A DNA stretch of 63,728 nt from Pseudoramibacter faecis. Lineage in GTDB: Bacteria > Bacillota > Clostridia > Eubacteriales > Eubacteriaceae. The stretch lies in contig NZ_JAYFFI010000012.1 of assembly GCF_036289405.1 (NCBI RefSeq), positions 1 to 63,728 of the forward strand, written 5' to 3'. Of the stretch, positions 43,765 to 50,772 are shown one piece after another. The notes beneath the pieces were generated by a model, which saw nothing but the letters and a program-made list of their open reading frames with translations, ran no database searches and had not been told where the DNA came from. Both the position numbers and the translations under genes were made by a program. Every line of letters begins with the position of its first letter. Position 1 is the stretch's first letter.

Positions 43765-45980
43765 ATTTTCATCGCCTGGTAGCGGGAGATGCGCGCCTTA
43801 AGCCCGGTGCGCCGCTCCCGGCTGGATCCCGCGCGGATCATCCGCACAAAGTGATCGAAATGCCCCACGAGAATGATCATGCGCTTGGCCCGGGTCACGC
43901 CGGTATAGAGCAGTTTGCGGTTAAGAAACATCGGCGAGCCGCCTACCATCGGCATGATCACCACCGGAAATTCGCTGCCCTGACTTTTGTGCACCGTCAT
44001 CGCAAAGGCGTGGGTCAGCTCGTCCAGCTGTTCAAAATCGTAGTGCACCCATTTGCCGTCGCTAAAACGCACTGTCACCATCTTGGCCTGTGTACTGATA
44101 TGCATGATCCGGCCGATGTCGCCGTTATAAATGCCTTCGCCCTCGTCGATGGCCTCTCGGTCTTCCCAGCGCAGCTGATAATTATTGCGCACCTGCATCA
44201 CCTTGTCGCCCTCGCGAAAGACGGCCGGCCCCAAGGCGCGCTCGTTCTTTTCCGGCCCCGGCGGATTGAGCACCGCCTGTAGTTGCTGATTGAGATGCGC
44301 CACACCGGTGATGCCTTTTTTAATGGGCGAAATCACCTGGACATCTCGGTCGCTTTCGATGCCGAGATTGTCCCGCAGCCGCCAGTTCATCAACTCCAAA
44401 ATGGTCTGAGCGATGCCCTCCTGGGAGCTTTTGCGCATGAACACAAAATCCGAATGATTATCGATCTCCGGCACGATGCCGTCGTTAATCGCCCGCGCGT
44501 TCACCGAGATCATGCTCTTTTCGCTTTGGCGGTAAATGTGTTCAAGTCGCACCACCGGCACCGCGCCGCTTTCGATCAAATCAGAAAGTACATTGCCCGG
44601 CCCCACCGAGGGCAGCTGATCCGCATCGCCCACGAGAATCAGCCGCGTCCCGATTTTAATCGCCGACAACAGACTGTCCATCAGCGTGATATCGATCATC
44701 GAAGCCTCGTCGACAATCAGCGCGTCGGCCTCAATGGGGTTGTCTTCGTTACGCTCAAAACTGGAAAAAGTTTCATCGTCGGAATAGGCGTATTCCAGCA
44801 GGCGATGGATGGTCTTGGCCGGCTCCCCGGTGGTTTCGGTCATACGCTTGGCGGCCCGGCCCGTCGGCGCCGCCAGCAGTACCGATTGCCGCATCCCCTT
44901 TAAAATGGTTAAAATCCCGTTGATGATGGTAGTCTTGCCGGTGCCCGGTCCGCCGGTGATGATCGCCACCCCCTGGTCAATGGCCGTGCGCACCGCGTTG
45001 GCTTGCACCGCATCGAGCTTGATCTGCATCGCCTGCCCGTAATCGCTGACGGCCCGGTCGAGATCGACACCGCTTTTTGGGGGTGCCTCCCTGAAGCCGG
45101 CCACCAGCTGGGTGATAATCAGCGCCGTGTGGTCCTCCGCTTCATAAAGCCCCACGGGATAATATACGGTCTGCCCGTCGATCTCATCAGCATGCATTCC
45201 GCCGGAGAGCACCAAATCGGCCATGGCTACCTCGATGGCCTCTCGGGACACGCCTAAAAACCGCTCGCTGCTCTCAAAAAGTTCCTCCTCGGTCATATAG
45301 GTGTTGCCCTGGGCATAGCACTCCCGCAGGCTTTGCACTACACCGGCACGCACCCGCTTTTCGTTTTCCGCTTCAAAGCCCAGCCGCGCCGCCAGCTGAT
45401 CCGCCACTTTAAAGCCGATCCCCCGCACATCCTTCACAATGCGATAGGGATCCTCCAGCAAAACACTGACCGTCGCTTCTTTATAGACCGCATAGAGCCT
45501 CAGCGCCGTCCGCGAGGAGATGCCGTATTCCTGAAGCTCCATCAAAACATTACGCACTTCCCGCTGTTCTTCGTAGGCTGCCATCATCCGGGCCAGGGTC
45601 TTCTTCCCGATGCCGTGCACCGACAGGAGGGCCTCCGGGTGGTGGTCGAGCACGTCCATGGTTTTATCGCCGAAGGTCTGAACGATTTCGAGCGCAGTTT
45701 TTTCCCCGATGCCCGGAAGCAGCCCGCTGGATAAATAGCGCACGAGTCCCTCTTCGGAGGTCGGCAGGTCGATGCGATAATTTTCCATCTGGAACTGGCG
45801 ACCGTAGGTCGGGTGATCCTTCCAGTCGCCTTCCATCGCGAGAAAGATGCCCATCTGCGGCGATTCCATCGTGCCGACCACCGTAACCATCTCGCCGTCC
45901 ACGTCGAAATCCGCTACGGTGTAGCCGTTCTTCTCGTTATGAAATACAATATGTTCCAGGGAACCTTTGAGCCTGTCCAT
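43761..45980 (-). CDS. recD2: SF1B DNA helicase RecD2
   Basis: RecD2 is a 5'-3' helicase found in bacteria without RecBC. The 739-residue protein has the long N-terminal extension of RecD2 with an OB-like part (SLEHIVFHNEKNGYTVADFDVDG) and helix-hairpin-helix repeats (LLPGIGEKTALEIV, SVHGIGKKTLARMM). Helicase motif I is IITGGPGTGKTTIING, motif II is LIVDEASMID, and the C-terminal motif is TVHKSQGSEFPVVI. The start at 45980 follows GGAGGTCGGC; the frame extends 83 codons upstream through the promoter. Function in repair is a family inference. Confidence 0.94.
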   Translation of the reverse strand: MDRLKGSLEHIVFHNEKNGYTVADFDVDGEMVTVVGTMESPQMGIFLAMEGDWKDHPTYGRQFQMENYRIDLPTSEEGLVRYLSSGLLPGIGEKTALEIVQTFGDKTMDVLDHHPEALLSVHGIGKKTLARMMAAYEEQREVRNVLMELQEYGISSRTALRLYAVYKEATVSVLLEDPYRIVKDVRGIGFKVADQLAARLGFEAENEKRVRAGVVQSLRECYAQGNTYMTEEELFESSERFLGVSREAIEVAMADLVLSGGMHADEIDGQTVYYPVGLYEAEDHTALIITQLVAGFREAPPKSGVDLDRAVSDYGQAMQIKLDAVQANAVRTAIDQGVAIITGGPGTGKTTIINGILTILKGMRQSVLLAAPTGRAAKRMTETTGEPAKTIHRLLEYAYSDDETFSSFERNEDNPIEADALIVDEASMIDITLMDSLLSAIKIGTRLILVGDADQLPSVGPGNVLSDLIESGAVPVVRLEHIYRQSEKSMISVNARAINDGIVPEIDNHSDFVFMRKSSQEGIAQTILELMNWRLRDNLGIESDRDVQVISPIKKGITGVAHLNQQLQAVLNPPGPEKNERALGPAVFREGDKVMQVRNNYQLRWEDREAIDEGEGIYNGDIGRIMHISTQAKMVTVRFSDGKWVHYDFEQLDELTHAFAMTVHKSQGSEFPVVIMPMVGGSPMFLNRKLLYTGVTRAKRMIILVGHFDHFVRMIRAGSSRERRTGLKARISRYQAMKI

Positions 45981-46004
45981 GCCGACCTCCGTTTCTGTGA
46001 TTTC

Positions 46005-46033
46005 ATTATACCCAAAGTCACCCGGCGTGTAAA
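46005..46033 (-). promoter_or_regulatory. Sigma-A promoter of recD2-comF
   Basis: On the minus strand TTTACA (46033-46028), 17 bases and TATAAT (46010-46005). It lies 24 bases upstream of the recD2 start, so the leader is short. Confidence 0.8.
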
Positions 46034-46085
46034 TCGCCGGCCGCCCTTCGCCGTGATTATTTCCTTTTGAGAAGCGTTTCATCGC

Positions 46086-46114
46086 TTGACACCCGATGTC
46101 AAAACTTATATACT
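46086..46114 (+). promoter_or_regulatory. Consensus sigma-A promoter of guaB
   Basis: TTGACA (46086-46091), spacer of 17, TATACT (46109-46114). The start near 46121 leaves an unusually long leader of about 125 bases. Confidence 0.88.
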
Positions 46115-46129
46115 GTTTAAAAATATTCA

Positions 46130-46188
46130 GAATCCAACGCAAGAGCAATAATCGTGAGGTTATTGCTCTCTGTGTATCCGGTGGATTC
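46130..46188 (+). promoter_or_regulatory. Structured leader of guaB (nested stem-loops)
   Basis: An outer helix GAATCCA (46130-46136) with TGGATTC (46182-46188) encloses an inner 10-bp hairpin AGAGCAATAA (46142-46151) with TTATTGCTCT (46160-46169). The inner stem has no T-run, so it is not a simple terminator. The element ends 58 bases before the start codon. I do not see the purine or PRPP/ppGpp riboswitch consensus. Confidence 0.5.
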
Positions 46189-46246
46189 AATCGTTTCCGT
46201 ATCGTTTTTCCATACATTCCCAAACCCATTTAAGCAAGGAGAAAAC

Positions 46247-47755
46247 ATGGCACAATTTTTTGACGAACCGTCCCGCACTTTTAACGAATATCTGCTTGTC
46301 CCCGGCTATTCCTCCGCCGAATGCATCCCTGACAACGTCGACCTTAAAACCCCGCTGGTCAAGTTCAAAAAAGACGAAGCGCCGACGCTGTCCATCAATA
46401 TCCCCATGGTCTCCGCCATCATGCAGTCGGTCTCCGGCGAAAAGATGGCCATCGCCCTCGCCCAGGAAGGCGGCATCTCTTTTATCTACGGTTCCCAGTC
46501 CGTCGAGGACGAAGCGGAAATGGTCGCCCGGGTCAAGGCTTATAAAGCCGGCTTCGTTCCCTCCGACACCAACCTCTCCCCGGAAGACACCATGCAGGAC
46601 TGCCTGGACATCAAGCAGCGCACCGGCCATTCCACCGTCGCCATCACCAGCGACGGCACTGCCAACGGTCAGTTTCTCGGCATTGTCACCAGCCGGGACT
46701 ACCGCGTCAGCCGCATGGATCCTGCCACCAAAGTCAAAGCATTTATGACCCCCAAGGACAAGGTCGTCTCCGCGCCGGAAGGCACCACCCTCAAAGAAGC
46801 CAACAACATCATCTGGGACAACAAACTCAACACCCTGCCGATCATCAACAAAGACGGCTCCCTTGCTTATTTCGTTTTTCGCAAAGATTATTCCGTGCAT
46901 AAATCTAACCCGCTGGAATTGCTCGATGCCAAGAAGCGCTATCTTGTCGGCGCCGGCATCAATACCCGGGATTATGCCGAACGGGTACCGGCTCTCATCG
47001 ACGCCGGAGCCGACGTGCTCTGTATCGATTCCTCCGAGGGTTTTTCCGAATGGCAACGCCTGACCCTCGGCTGGATCCGCAAACATTACGGCGACAGCGT
47101 CAAGGTCGGAGCCGGCAACGTGGTCGATGCCGAAGGCTTCCGCTTCCTGGCCGAGGCGGGGGCGGACTTCGTCAAAATCGGAATCGGCGGCGGCTCCATC
47201 TGCATCACCCGAGAGCAAAAGGGCATCGGCCGCGGCCAGGCCACCGCGGTGATCGAGGTGGCCCGCGCCCGGGATGACTATTACAAAGAAACCGGAGTCT
47301 ACATCCCCATCTGCTCCGACGGCGGCATCGTGTACGACCATCACATCACTCTGGCTCTGGCCATGGGCGCCGACTTCGTGATGCTCGGCCGCTATTTTTC
47401 CCGCTTTGACGAAAGCCCGACCCGAACCGTTACCATCAACGGCAACTACATGAAGGAATACTGGGGCGAGGGCAGCAGCCGCGCCCGCAACTGGCAGCGC
47501 TACGACATGGGCGGCAAGAAGGAGCTCTCCTTTGAAGAGGGGGTCGATTCCTACGTGCCCTATGCCGGCAACCTGCACGACAACGTGGCCGGGACGCTCT
47601 CCAAGATCCGCTCCACCATGTGCAATTGCGGCGCGCTCAACATTCCCGACTTCCAGCAAAACGCCAAGCTCACCCTGGTCTCCGCCACCAGCATCACCGA
47701 GGGCGGCGCTCACGACGTTATCCTCAAGGACACCAACGTTCAGCCCATCCGCTAA
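46247..47755 (+). CDS. guaB: Inosine-5'-monophosphate dehydrogenase
   Basis: It oxidises IMP to XMP with NAD, the entry to guanine nucleotides. The 502-residue barrel carries an inserted CBS pair (about 95-225: GIVTSRDYRV, FMTPKDKVVSAPEGTTLKEANNII). The active-site loop GGGSICITREQKGIGRGQATA carries the catalytic Cys, and the flap EYWGEGSSRARN follows. The start at 46247 follows AAGGAG; upstream codons of the open frame lie in the leader. A 508-codon antisense frame (46187-47713) is its shadow. It is a single gene with its own terminator. Confidence 0.95.
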   Translation: MAQFFDEPSRTFNEYLLVPGYSSAECIPDNVDLKTPLVKFKKDEAPTLSINIPMVSAIMQSVSGEKMAIALAQEGGISFIYGSQSVEDEAEMVARVKAYKAGFVPSDTNLSPEDTMQDCLDIKQRTGHSTVAITSDGTANGQFLGIVTSRDYRVSRMDPATKVKAFMTPKDKVVSAPEGTTLKEANNIIWDNKLNTLPIINKDGSLAYFVFRKDYSVHKSNPLELLDAKKRYLVGAGINTRDYAERVPALIDAGADVLCIDSSEGFSEWQRLTLGWIRKHYGDSVKVGAGNVVDAEGFRFLAEAGADFVKIGIGGGSICITREQKGIGRGQATAVIEVARARDDYYKETGVYIPICSDGGIVYDHHITLALAMGADFVMLGRYFSRFDESPTRTVTINGNYMKEYWGEGSSRARNWQRYDMGGKKELSFEEGVDSYVPYAGNLHDNVAGTLSKIRSTMCNCGALNIPDFQQNAKLTLVSATSITEGGAHDVILKDTNVQPIR

Positions 47756-47768
47756 TTTGTTTTCTGCG

Positions 47769-47791
47769 GCCCGATAAATCGGGCTTTTTTT
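47769..47791 (+). terminator. Rho-independent terminator of guaB
   Basis: GCCCGA and TCGGGC form a stem closing a TAAA loop, followed by T7. Confidence 0.92.
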
Positions 47792-47801
47792 GTACGCAAA
47801 T

Positions 47802-47841
47802 CAAAAAAGAGATGCTGCCCCGCCTATTATGGGGCAACATC
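47802..47841 (-). terminator. Terminator of the two small-protein genes
   Basis: GATGCTGCCCC (47811-47821) pairs with GGGGCAACATC (47831-47841). On the minus strand the hairpin is followed by a short UC then U6. Confidence 0.8.
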
Positions 47842-47875
47842 CTTTTGCAGCCTATCTATTTAAGGCTTTTAAAAA

Positions 47876-48025
47876 TTATTTTTTATCGATTTTTTTACGA
47901 GAAACTGCGACGATTCCTGCCAATGCGAAAATCGCGTCGTCAATCGGACCGATCGCCAAATCGACCGGCGACACGACGTAAATCACCAATGCCACCAGCA
48001 AAATGACCTTCCACTTCTTGTCCAT
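47876..48025 (-). CDS. Very small DUF1232/YkvA-like membrane protein
   Basis: This 49-residue protein has one hydrophobic helix (KVILLVALVIYVVSPVDL) followed by IGPIDDAIFALAGIVAV and a KKIDKK tail. The sequence YVVSPVDLAIGPIDD closely follows the DUF1232 core (Y-x-x-SPxDLxPxxxxxxGxxDD). The frame extends upstream, but the ATG at 48025 begins one base after the stop of another small gene. Translation is probably coupled. Function unknown. Confidence 0.72.
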   Translation of the reverse strand: MDKKWKVILLVALVIYVVSPVDLAIGPIDDAIFALAGIVAVSRKKIDKK

Positions 48026-48026
48026 C

Positions 48027-48188
48027 TCAGCGCTCGTCCTTTTCTGCCTCCTTGCGGATGGTCCCGATTTTCTTATCGCTTCTGGTATCCCGGCCGTCTT
48101 TGTTTCGAATCGTGCCCGCCGGCAAATCATTTCTTTTCTCGAAAGTGCCCACGGTGCAATCGCTGCGAACTTTTCTGATTTTCTTCAT
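48027..48188 (-). CDS. Small basic protein of unknown function (53 aa)
   Basis: This is an open frame of 53 codons that starts ATG at 48188 with a strong AAAGGAG (48197-48203) eight bases ahead. It ends TGA one base before the start of the DUF1232-like gene. The product begins MKKIRKVRSDCTVGTFEK and ends with IGTIRKEAEKDER. It is about one third Lys/Arg, has one Cys and no membrane segment. I recognise no family. A TATAAT at 48225-48230 on the minus strand supplies a plausible promoter. The tight coupling to its neighbour is the main reason to believe it. Confidence 0.62.
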   Translation of the reverse strand: MKKIRKVRSDCTVGTFEKRNDLPAGTIRNKDGRDTRSDKKIGTIRKEAEKDER

Positions 48189-48224
48189 CGTTAACGCTCC
48201 TTTGGCTTATTTATGATATTTTTT

Positions 48225-48252
48225 ATTATAGCTTAAATAACCCTCCCCGCAA
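48225..48252 (-). promoter_or_regulatory. Promoter of the small-protein pair
   Basis: On the minus strand TATAAT (48230-48225) lies 16 bases after TTGCGG (about 48252-48247). The -10 is perfect and the -35 is weak. Confidence 0.55.
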
Positions 48253-48334
48253 GCGTTTTCGCCATTTTTTTGCCCCGCCAAAAACTTTTTCTTCATTATG
48301 CCGCTGATAAGCACGCGCTGGAATTTTGTGCAGA

Positions 48335-48588
48335 TAAAAAAGGATCCATTGAAAAATGAATCCCCGGCACCCCGACTGACCTGGTCTTTGCCCCCACACC
48401 CGCCAGCTGGAAGCTTAGCTTGATATCATCTCACGCCCCTTCTCTCGCCGCAGCTTCGCAAAATGCAAAGCCGCGCGGCTGGACTTACATCTAGACCGCA
48501 CCATGATCGTTTTATTTGCTTTTTTGGTTAAACTTACGTGGATCGTTTTGCCTGCGACTGGCTTCGACTTACAACCACAGCTCGGGAT
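48335..48588 (-). ncRNA. Candidate non-coding RNA of about 250 nt with own promoter and terminator
   Basis: A perfect consensus promoter (48595-48623) fires leftward into a 250-base stretch that holds no convincing reading frame. The stretch ends at a classic terminator (48336-48363: 9-bp stem, then U6). Inside, TGTAAGTC occurs twice (48573-48566 and 48489-48482) and AAAACGATC twice (48549-48541 and 48513-48505) in mirrored order. CGCGGCTT pairs with AAGCTGCG as a local hairpin. It is not tmRNA, I see no RNase P or SRP core motif, and I could not assign a family. The clostridial raiA-motif RNA is one to test. Confidence 0.6.
48336..48363 (-). terminator. Terminator of the candidate RNA
   Basis: GGATCCATT (48342-48350) and AATGAATCC (48355-48363) form a 9-bp stem (one G-U) with a 4-base loop. 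On the minus strand it is followed by U6 (48341-48336). Confidence 0.85.
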
Positions 48589-48594
48589 AACTTT

Positions 48595-48623
48595 ATTATA
48601 GAAAACCGAATGATTTCTGTCAA
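48595..48623 (-). promoter_or_regulatory. Perfect consensus sigma-A promoter of the candidate RNA
   Basis: On the minus strand TTGACA (48623-48618), 17 bases, TATAAT (48600-48595). It is the only promoter in the window with both hexamers and the spacer exactly at consensus. The expected start is near 48588. Confidence 0.88.
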
Positions 48624-48666
48624 ACGCAAAGGGCAAACATTTTGAAAATGTTTGCCCTTTGCGTTT
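48622..48666 (-). repeat. 45-bp perfect inverted repeat after scfB (terminator-like)
   Basis: Bases 48622-48643 and 48645-48666 are exact reverse complements (22 bp each) around a single G. The repeat begins directly after the scfB stop codon and its far arm touches the -35 box of the next promoter. As RNA it makes a very strong hairpin but has only UUU after it, so it may act as a terminator or as a 3' barrier to exonucleases. Confidence 0.8.
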
Positions 48667-50061
48667 CTATGCTTCTTTGACGCCTGCAACCGTTTCGGAT
48701 TCAGCCGCGGCGCGTTCATCCTGAACAATTTTAATCATCAGGGCATTTTCCACCCGGCGTTTTTCGATCTCGCAGGACACGTCATAAGGTTTCATCACCG
48801 TGCGGTTAAAGTTCCAGGCATTGGCATGGCAGCCCCCGCCGCAAAAATACCGGCACCAACAATCTTTGCAGGCTTCTTTCCTCAAAAGATTGGCGCCCAT
48901 AAACGTCTCCTTGATCTGCGGGTTGGTAATGCCGTCGTCTACATTTCCCATGATAAAATCCGCGTTGCCCACAAATTGATGGCAGGGATAAATCGTGCCC
49001 TGGGGCGTTACGGCTACGTAGTCCCGGCCGGCGCCGCAGCCCGAAATGCGCTTATACACACAGGGGCCGGCGTCCAGATTCACCATGAAATGATAAAAGA
49101 GATAGTCGAGGCCCCTGGCCTCTTTATCGAGATAGGCCAGCGCCAGGCGGTCGTATTCCGCCTTGATCTGATCGATATCTCCCTCGAGGATCGCGTAGTT
49201 TTTGGTTTCATCGGTGACCACCGGCTCTACGGAGACCGAGCAAAACCCCTGCTCTGCAAGGAATTCCACATCCTTGCCGAAATCGAGATTGTTTTTGGTG
49301 TAGGTTCCGCGGACATAATATTCTTTGCCGCTGGCCTCGCGCAGGGCAGCCATTTTTTTAATATTTTTGATGATAACGTCAAAGGAGCCGCCGCCGCTCA
49401 CCGTTTTGCGCATCCGATCATTCACGGCCCTGCGCCCGTCGAGGCTGAGCACCACATTGTTCATATTGTCGTCGATCCAGCGCATGTTCTCATCATTCAG
49501 CAGCACAGCGTTGGTGGTTATCGTGAAGTTAAAGTGTTTCTCGTGGGCCTTCTCGAGGCTGCGCCCATAGGCCACCAAATCCTTGACAACTCCAAAATTC
49601 ATCAGCGGCTCTCCGCCGAAAAAGTCCACCTCGAGGTTATGCCGATTTTTGGACTGACTCACCAGAAAATCGAAGGCCTTCTTGCCAACTGAAAGCGGCA
49701 TCAAATCCCGGTCGCCGTTAAAATCCCCCTGGGAGGCAAAGCAATAGGCACAGCGCAGATTGCAATCGTGAGCCACGTTCAGACACATGGATTTAATCAG
49801 ATCGTAATTCTGATAGACCATCGGATCGTAATCATCTTTCGCGTAGAGCATGCCACCTGCTTCAAGCTCGGCGATCTCGTCCAAGCCTTCGGCAATTTCC
49901 GCAGGATTGTAGCAATTCTGCCATTTGGCAATGATTTCTTCCCGGCCAAGGGCTTTGTAGTCGCCCAACAGGTCGTAGGTCATGCGGTCGACGGAGAGCA
50001 GGGTGCCGCTGGCCACATCGAGCACAATATAATAACCGTTGAGATAAAATTGATGAATCAT
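48667..50061 (-). CDS. scfB: SCIFF radical SAM maturase
   Basis: This radical SAM/SPASM enzyme acts on the SCIFF peptide encoded just upstream. Characterised members install a Cys-Thr thioether. The 464-residue protein has an N-terminal peptide-binding region (YLNGYYIVLDVASGTLLSVDR). The radical cluster motif CNLRCAYC follows (about 101-108), with VDFFGGEPLMNF as SAM-binding segment. The C-terminal SPASM cysteines are in GCGAGRDYVAVTPQGTIYPCHQF and CKDCWCRYFCGGGCHANA, giving two auxiliary clusters. The product's biological role is unknown. It lies downstream of scfA with a partial terminator between, so peptide may be made in excess. Confidence 0.94.
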   Translation of the reverse strand: MIHQFYLNGYYIVLDVASGTLLSVDRMTYDLLGDYKALGREEIIAKWQNCYNPAEIAEGLDEIAELEAGGMLYAKDDYDPMVYQNYDLIKSMCLNVAHDCNLRCAYCFASQGDFNGDRDLMPLSVGKKAFDFLVSQSKNRHNLEVDFFGGEPLMNFGVVKDLVAYGRSLEKAHEKHFNFTITTNAVLLNDENMRWIDDNMNNVVLSLDGRRAVNDRMRKTVSGGGSFDVIIKNIKKMAALREASGKEYYVRGTYTKNNLDFGKDVEFLAEQGFCSVSVEPVVTDETKNYAILEGDIDQIKAEYDRLALAYLDKEARGLDYLFYHFMVNLDAGPCVYKRISGCGAGRDYVAVTPQGTIYPCHQFVGNADFIMGNVDDGITNPQIKETFMGANLLRKEACKDCWCRYFCGGGCHANAWNFNRTVMKPYDVSCEIEKRRVENALMIKIVQDERAAAESETVAGVKEA

Positions 50062-50123
50062 TGGGTTCCTCTTCTCGTTTTAGGGTTTGCCTGGTTAGCG
50101 TTATCAAAGGGCGTCGAACATAA

Positions 50124-50160
50124 AAACAGGCAGACCGGACAAATCCGCATCTGCCTGTTT
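50124..50160 (-). terminator. Stem-loop between scfA and scfB (possible attenuator)
   Basis: AAACAGGCAGA (50124-50134) and TCTGCCTGTTT (50150-50160) form an 11-bp stem, followed on the minus strand by a short U-run. It could trim or partly stop transcripts so that scfA exceeds scfB. Confidence 0.7.
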
Positions 50161-50181
50161 GGCGCTGACGTCATTCAGATT

Positions 50182-50322
50182 TTACTGAACGTTTTTGCAC
50201 TGCTGATTCCCAACGGTGCAGGAAGTTTTGCAAGCTGACTGGCAGGATGTCTGGCATTCGCCGCAGCCTTTGTTCTTCGTGTCACAAAGACGGCCTTTGC
50301 TGATAATCTTTATGTGTTTCAT
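50182..50322 (-). CDS. scfA: SCIFF ribosomally synthesised peptide precursor
   Basis: This 46-residue precursor begins MKHIK and ends with the near-invariant SACKTSCTVGNQQCKNVQ of the SCIFF ('six cysteines in forty-five') family. Cysteines are at 13, 20, 23, 27, 31, 35 and 42, so there is one more than the namesake six. AAGGAAGGGG precedes the start. It sits 33 bases after yajC and directly ahead of its maturase, a highly conserved clostridial arrangement. The natural function of the modified peptide is not known. Confidence 0.95.
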   Translation of the reverse strand: MKHIKIISKGRLCDTKNKGCGECQTSCQSACKTSCTVGNQQCKNVQ

Positions 50323-50355
50323 GATGATACCCCTTCCTTTGTTCCTCTGTGATGT

Positions 50356-50772
50356 TTATGCGTTTTTGGATTCCGACGTCGAGTCCGCCGCCTCCGGCTG
50401 TTCGGCCGCTGTCTGATCCTGCGATTCGGACGCTTCTGAAATCTCCGGAGTCGCTTTGGCATCTTCTTCCGCTTCTGCGGGCGCTTCGTCTTCTTCCTGC
50501 GGCGTAATCACTTTGACAATGGACTGCTTGCGGATCATCGCCTTGTGGAAATCCGGCAAGAGTTCCAAAACGACGTTTTCGTCGTCCAATGCATTAATAA
50601 TACCATAAAATCCGCCGGCTGTCATGACTTCGTCGCCAATTTTCATATTGGCCAGCATATCATTCACTTTTTTCTGCCGCTTGCTCTGGGGGCGGATCAT
50701 CACAAAATATAAAAACACGGCCAAGATGATGACCGGCAAAATATTAACCAATGGATTTCCCTGCATTTTCAT
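50356..50772 (-). CDS. yajC: Preprotein translocase accessory subunit YajC
   Basis: YajC is a small membrane partner of SecDF. The 138-residue protein has one N-terminal helix (VNILPVIILAVFLYFVMI) followed by RPQSKRQKKVNDMLANMKIGDEVMTAGGFYGII, the family core. Its C-terminal tail of about 50 residues is long and acidic (Glu/Ala/Ser-rich), which is unusual in degree. The start is 50772 or 50766, both inside the end of tgt; AGGAG lies 3 or 9 bases ahead respectively. Confidence 0.92.
   Translation of the reverse strand: MKMQGNPLVNILPVIILAVFLYFVMIRPQSKRQKKVNDMLANMKIGDEVMTAGGFYGIINALDDENVVLELLPDFHKAMIRKQSIVKVITPQEEDEAPAEAEEDAKATPEISEASESQDQTAAEQPEAADSTSESKNA

Noticed and set aside
46115..46246. 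Guanine or PRPP/ppGpp riboswitch ahead of guaB
   Set aside because: The conserved loop-loop and junction sequences of those classes are not visible; only a generic nested hairpin is seen.
46187..47713. 508-codon antisense frame opposite guaB
   Set aside because: Shadow of a GC-rich, highly biased gene; Gly/Asp/His-rich with no domain and no ribosome site.
48415..48636. 73-codon frame inside the candidate RNA
   Set aside because: Its ATG lies within the inverted repeat and upstream of the mapped promoter -10, so it cannot be translated from that transcript; no ribosome site.
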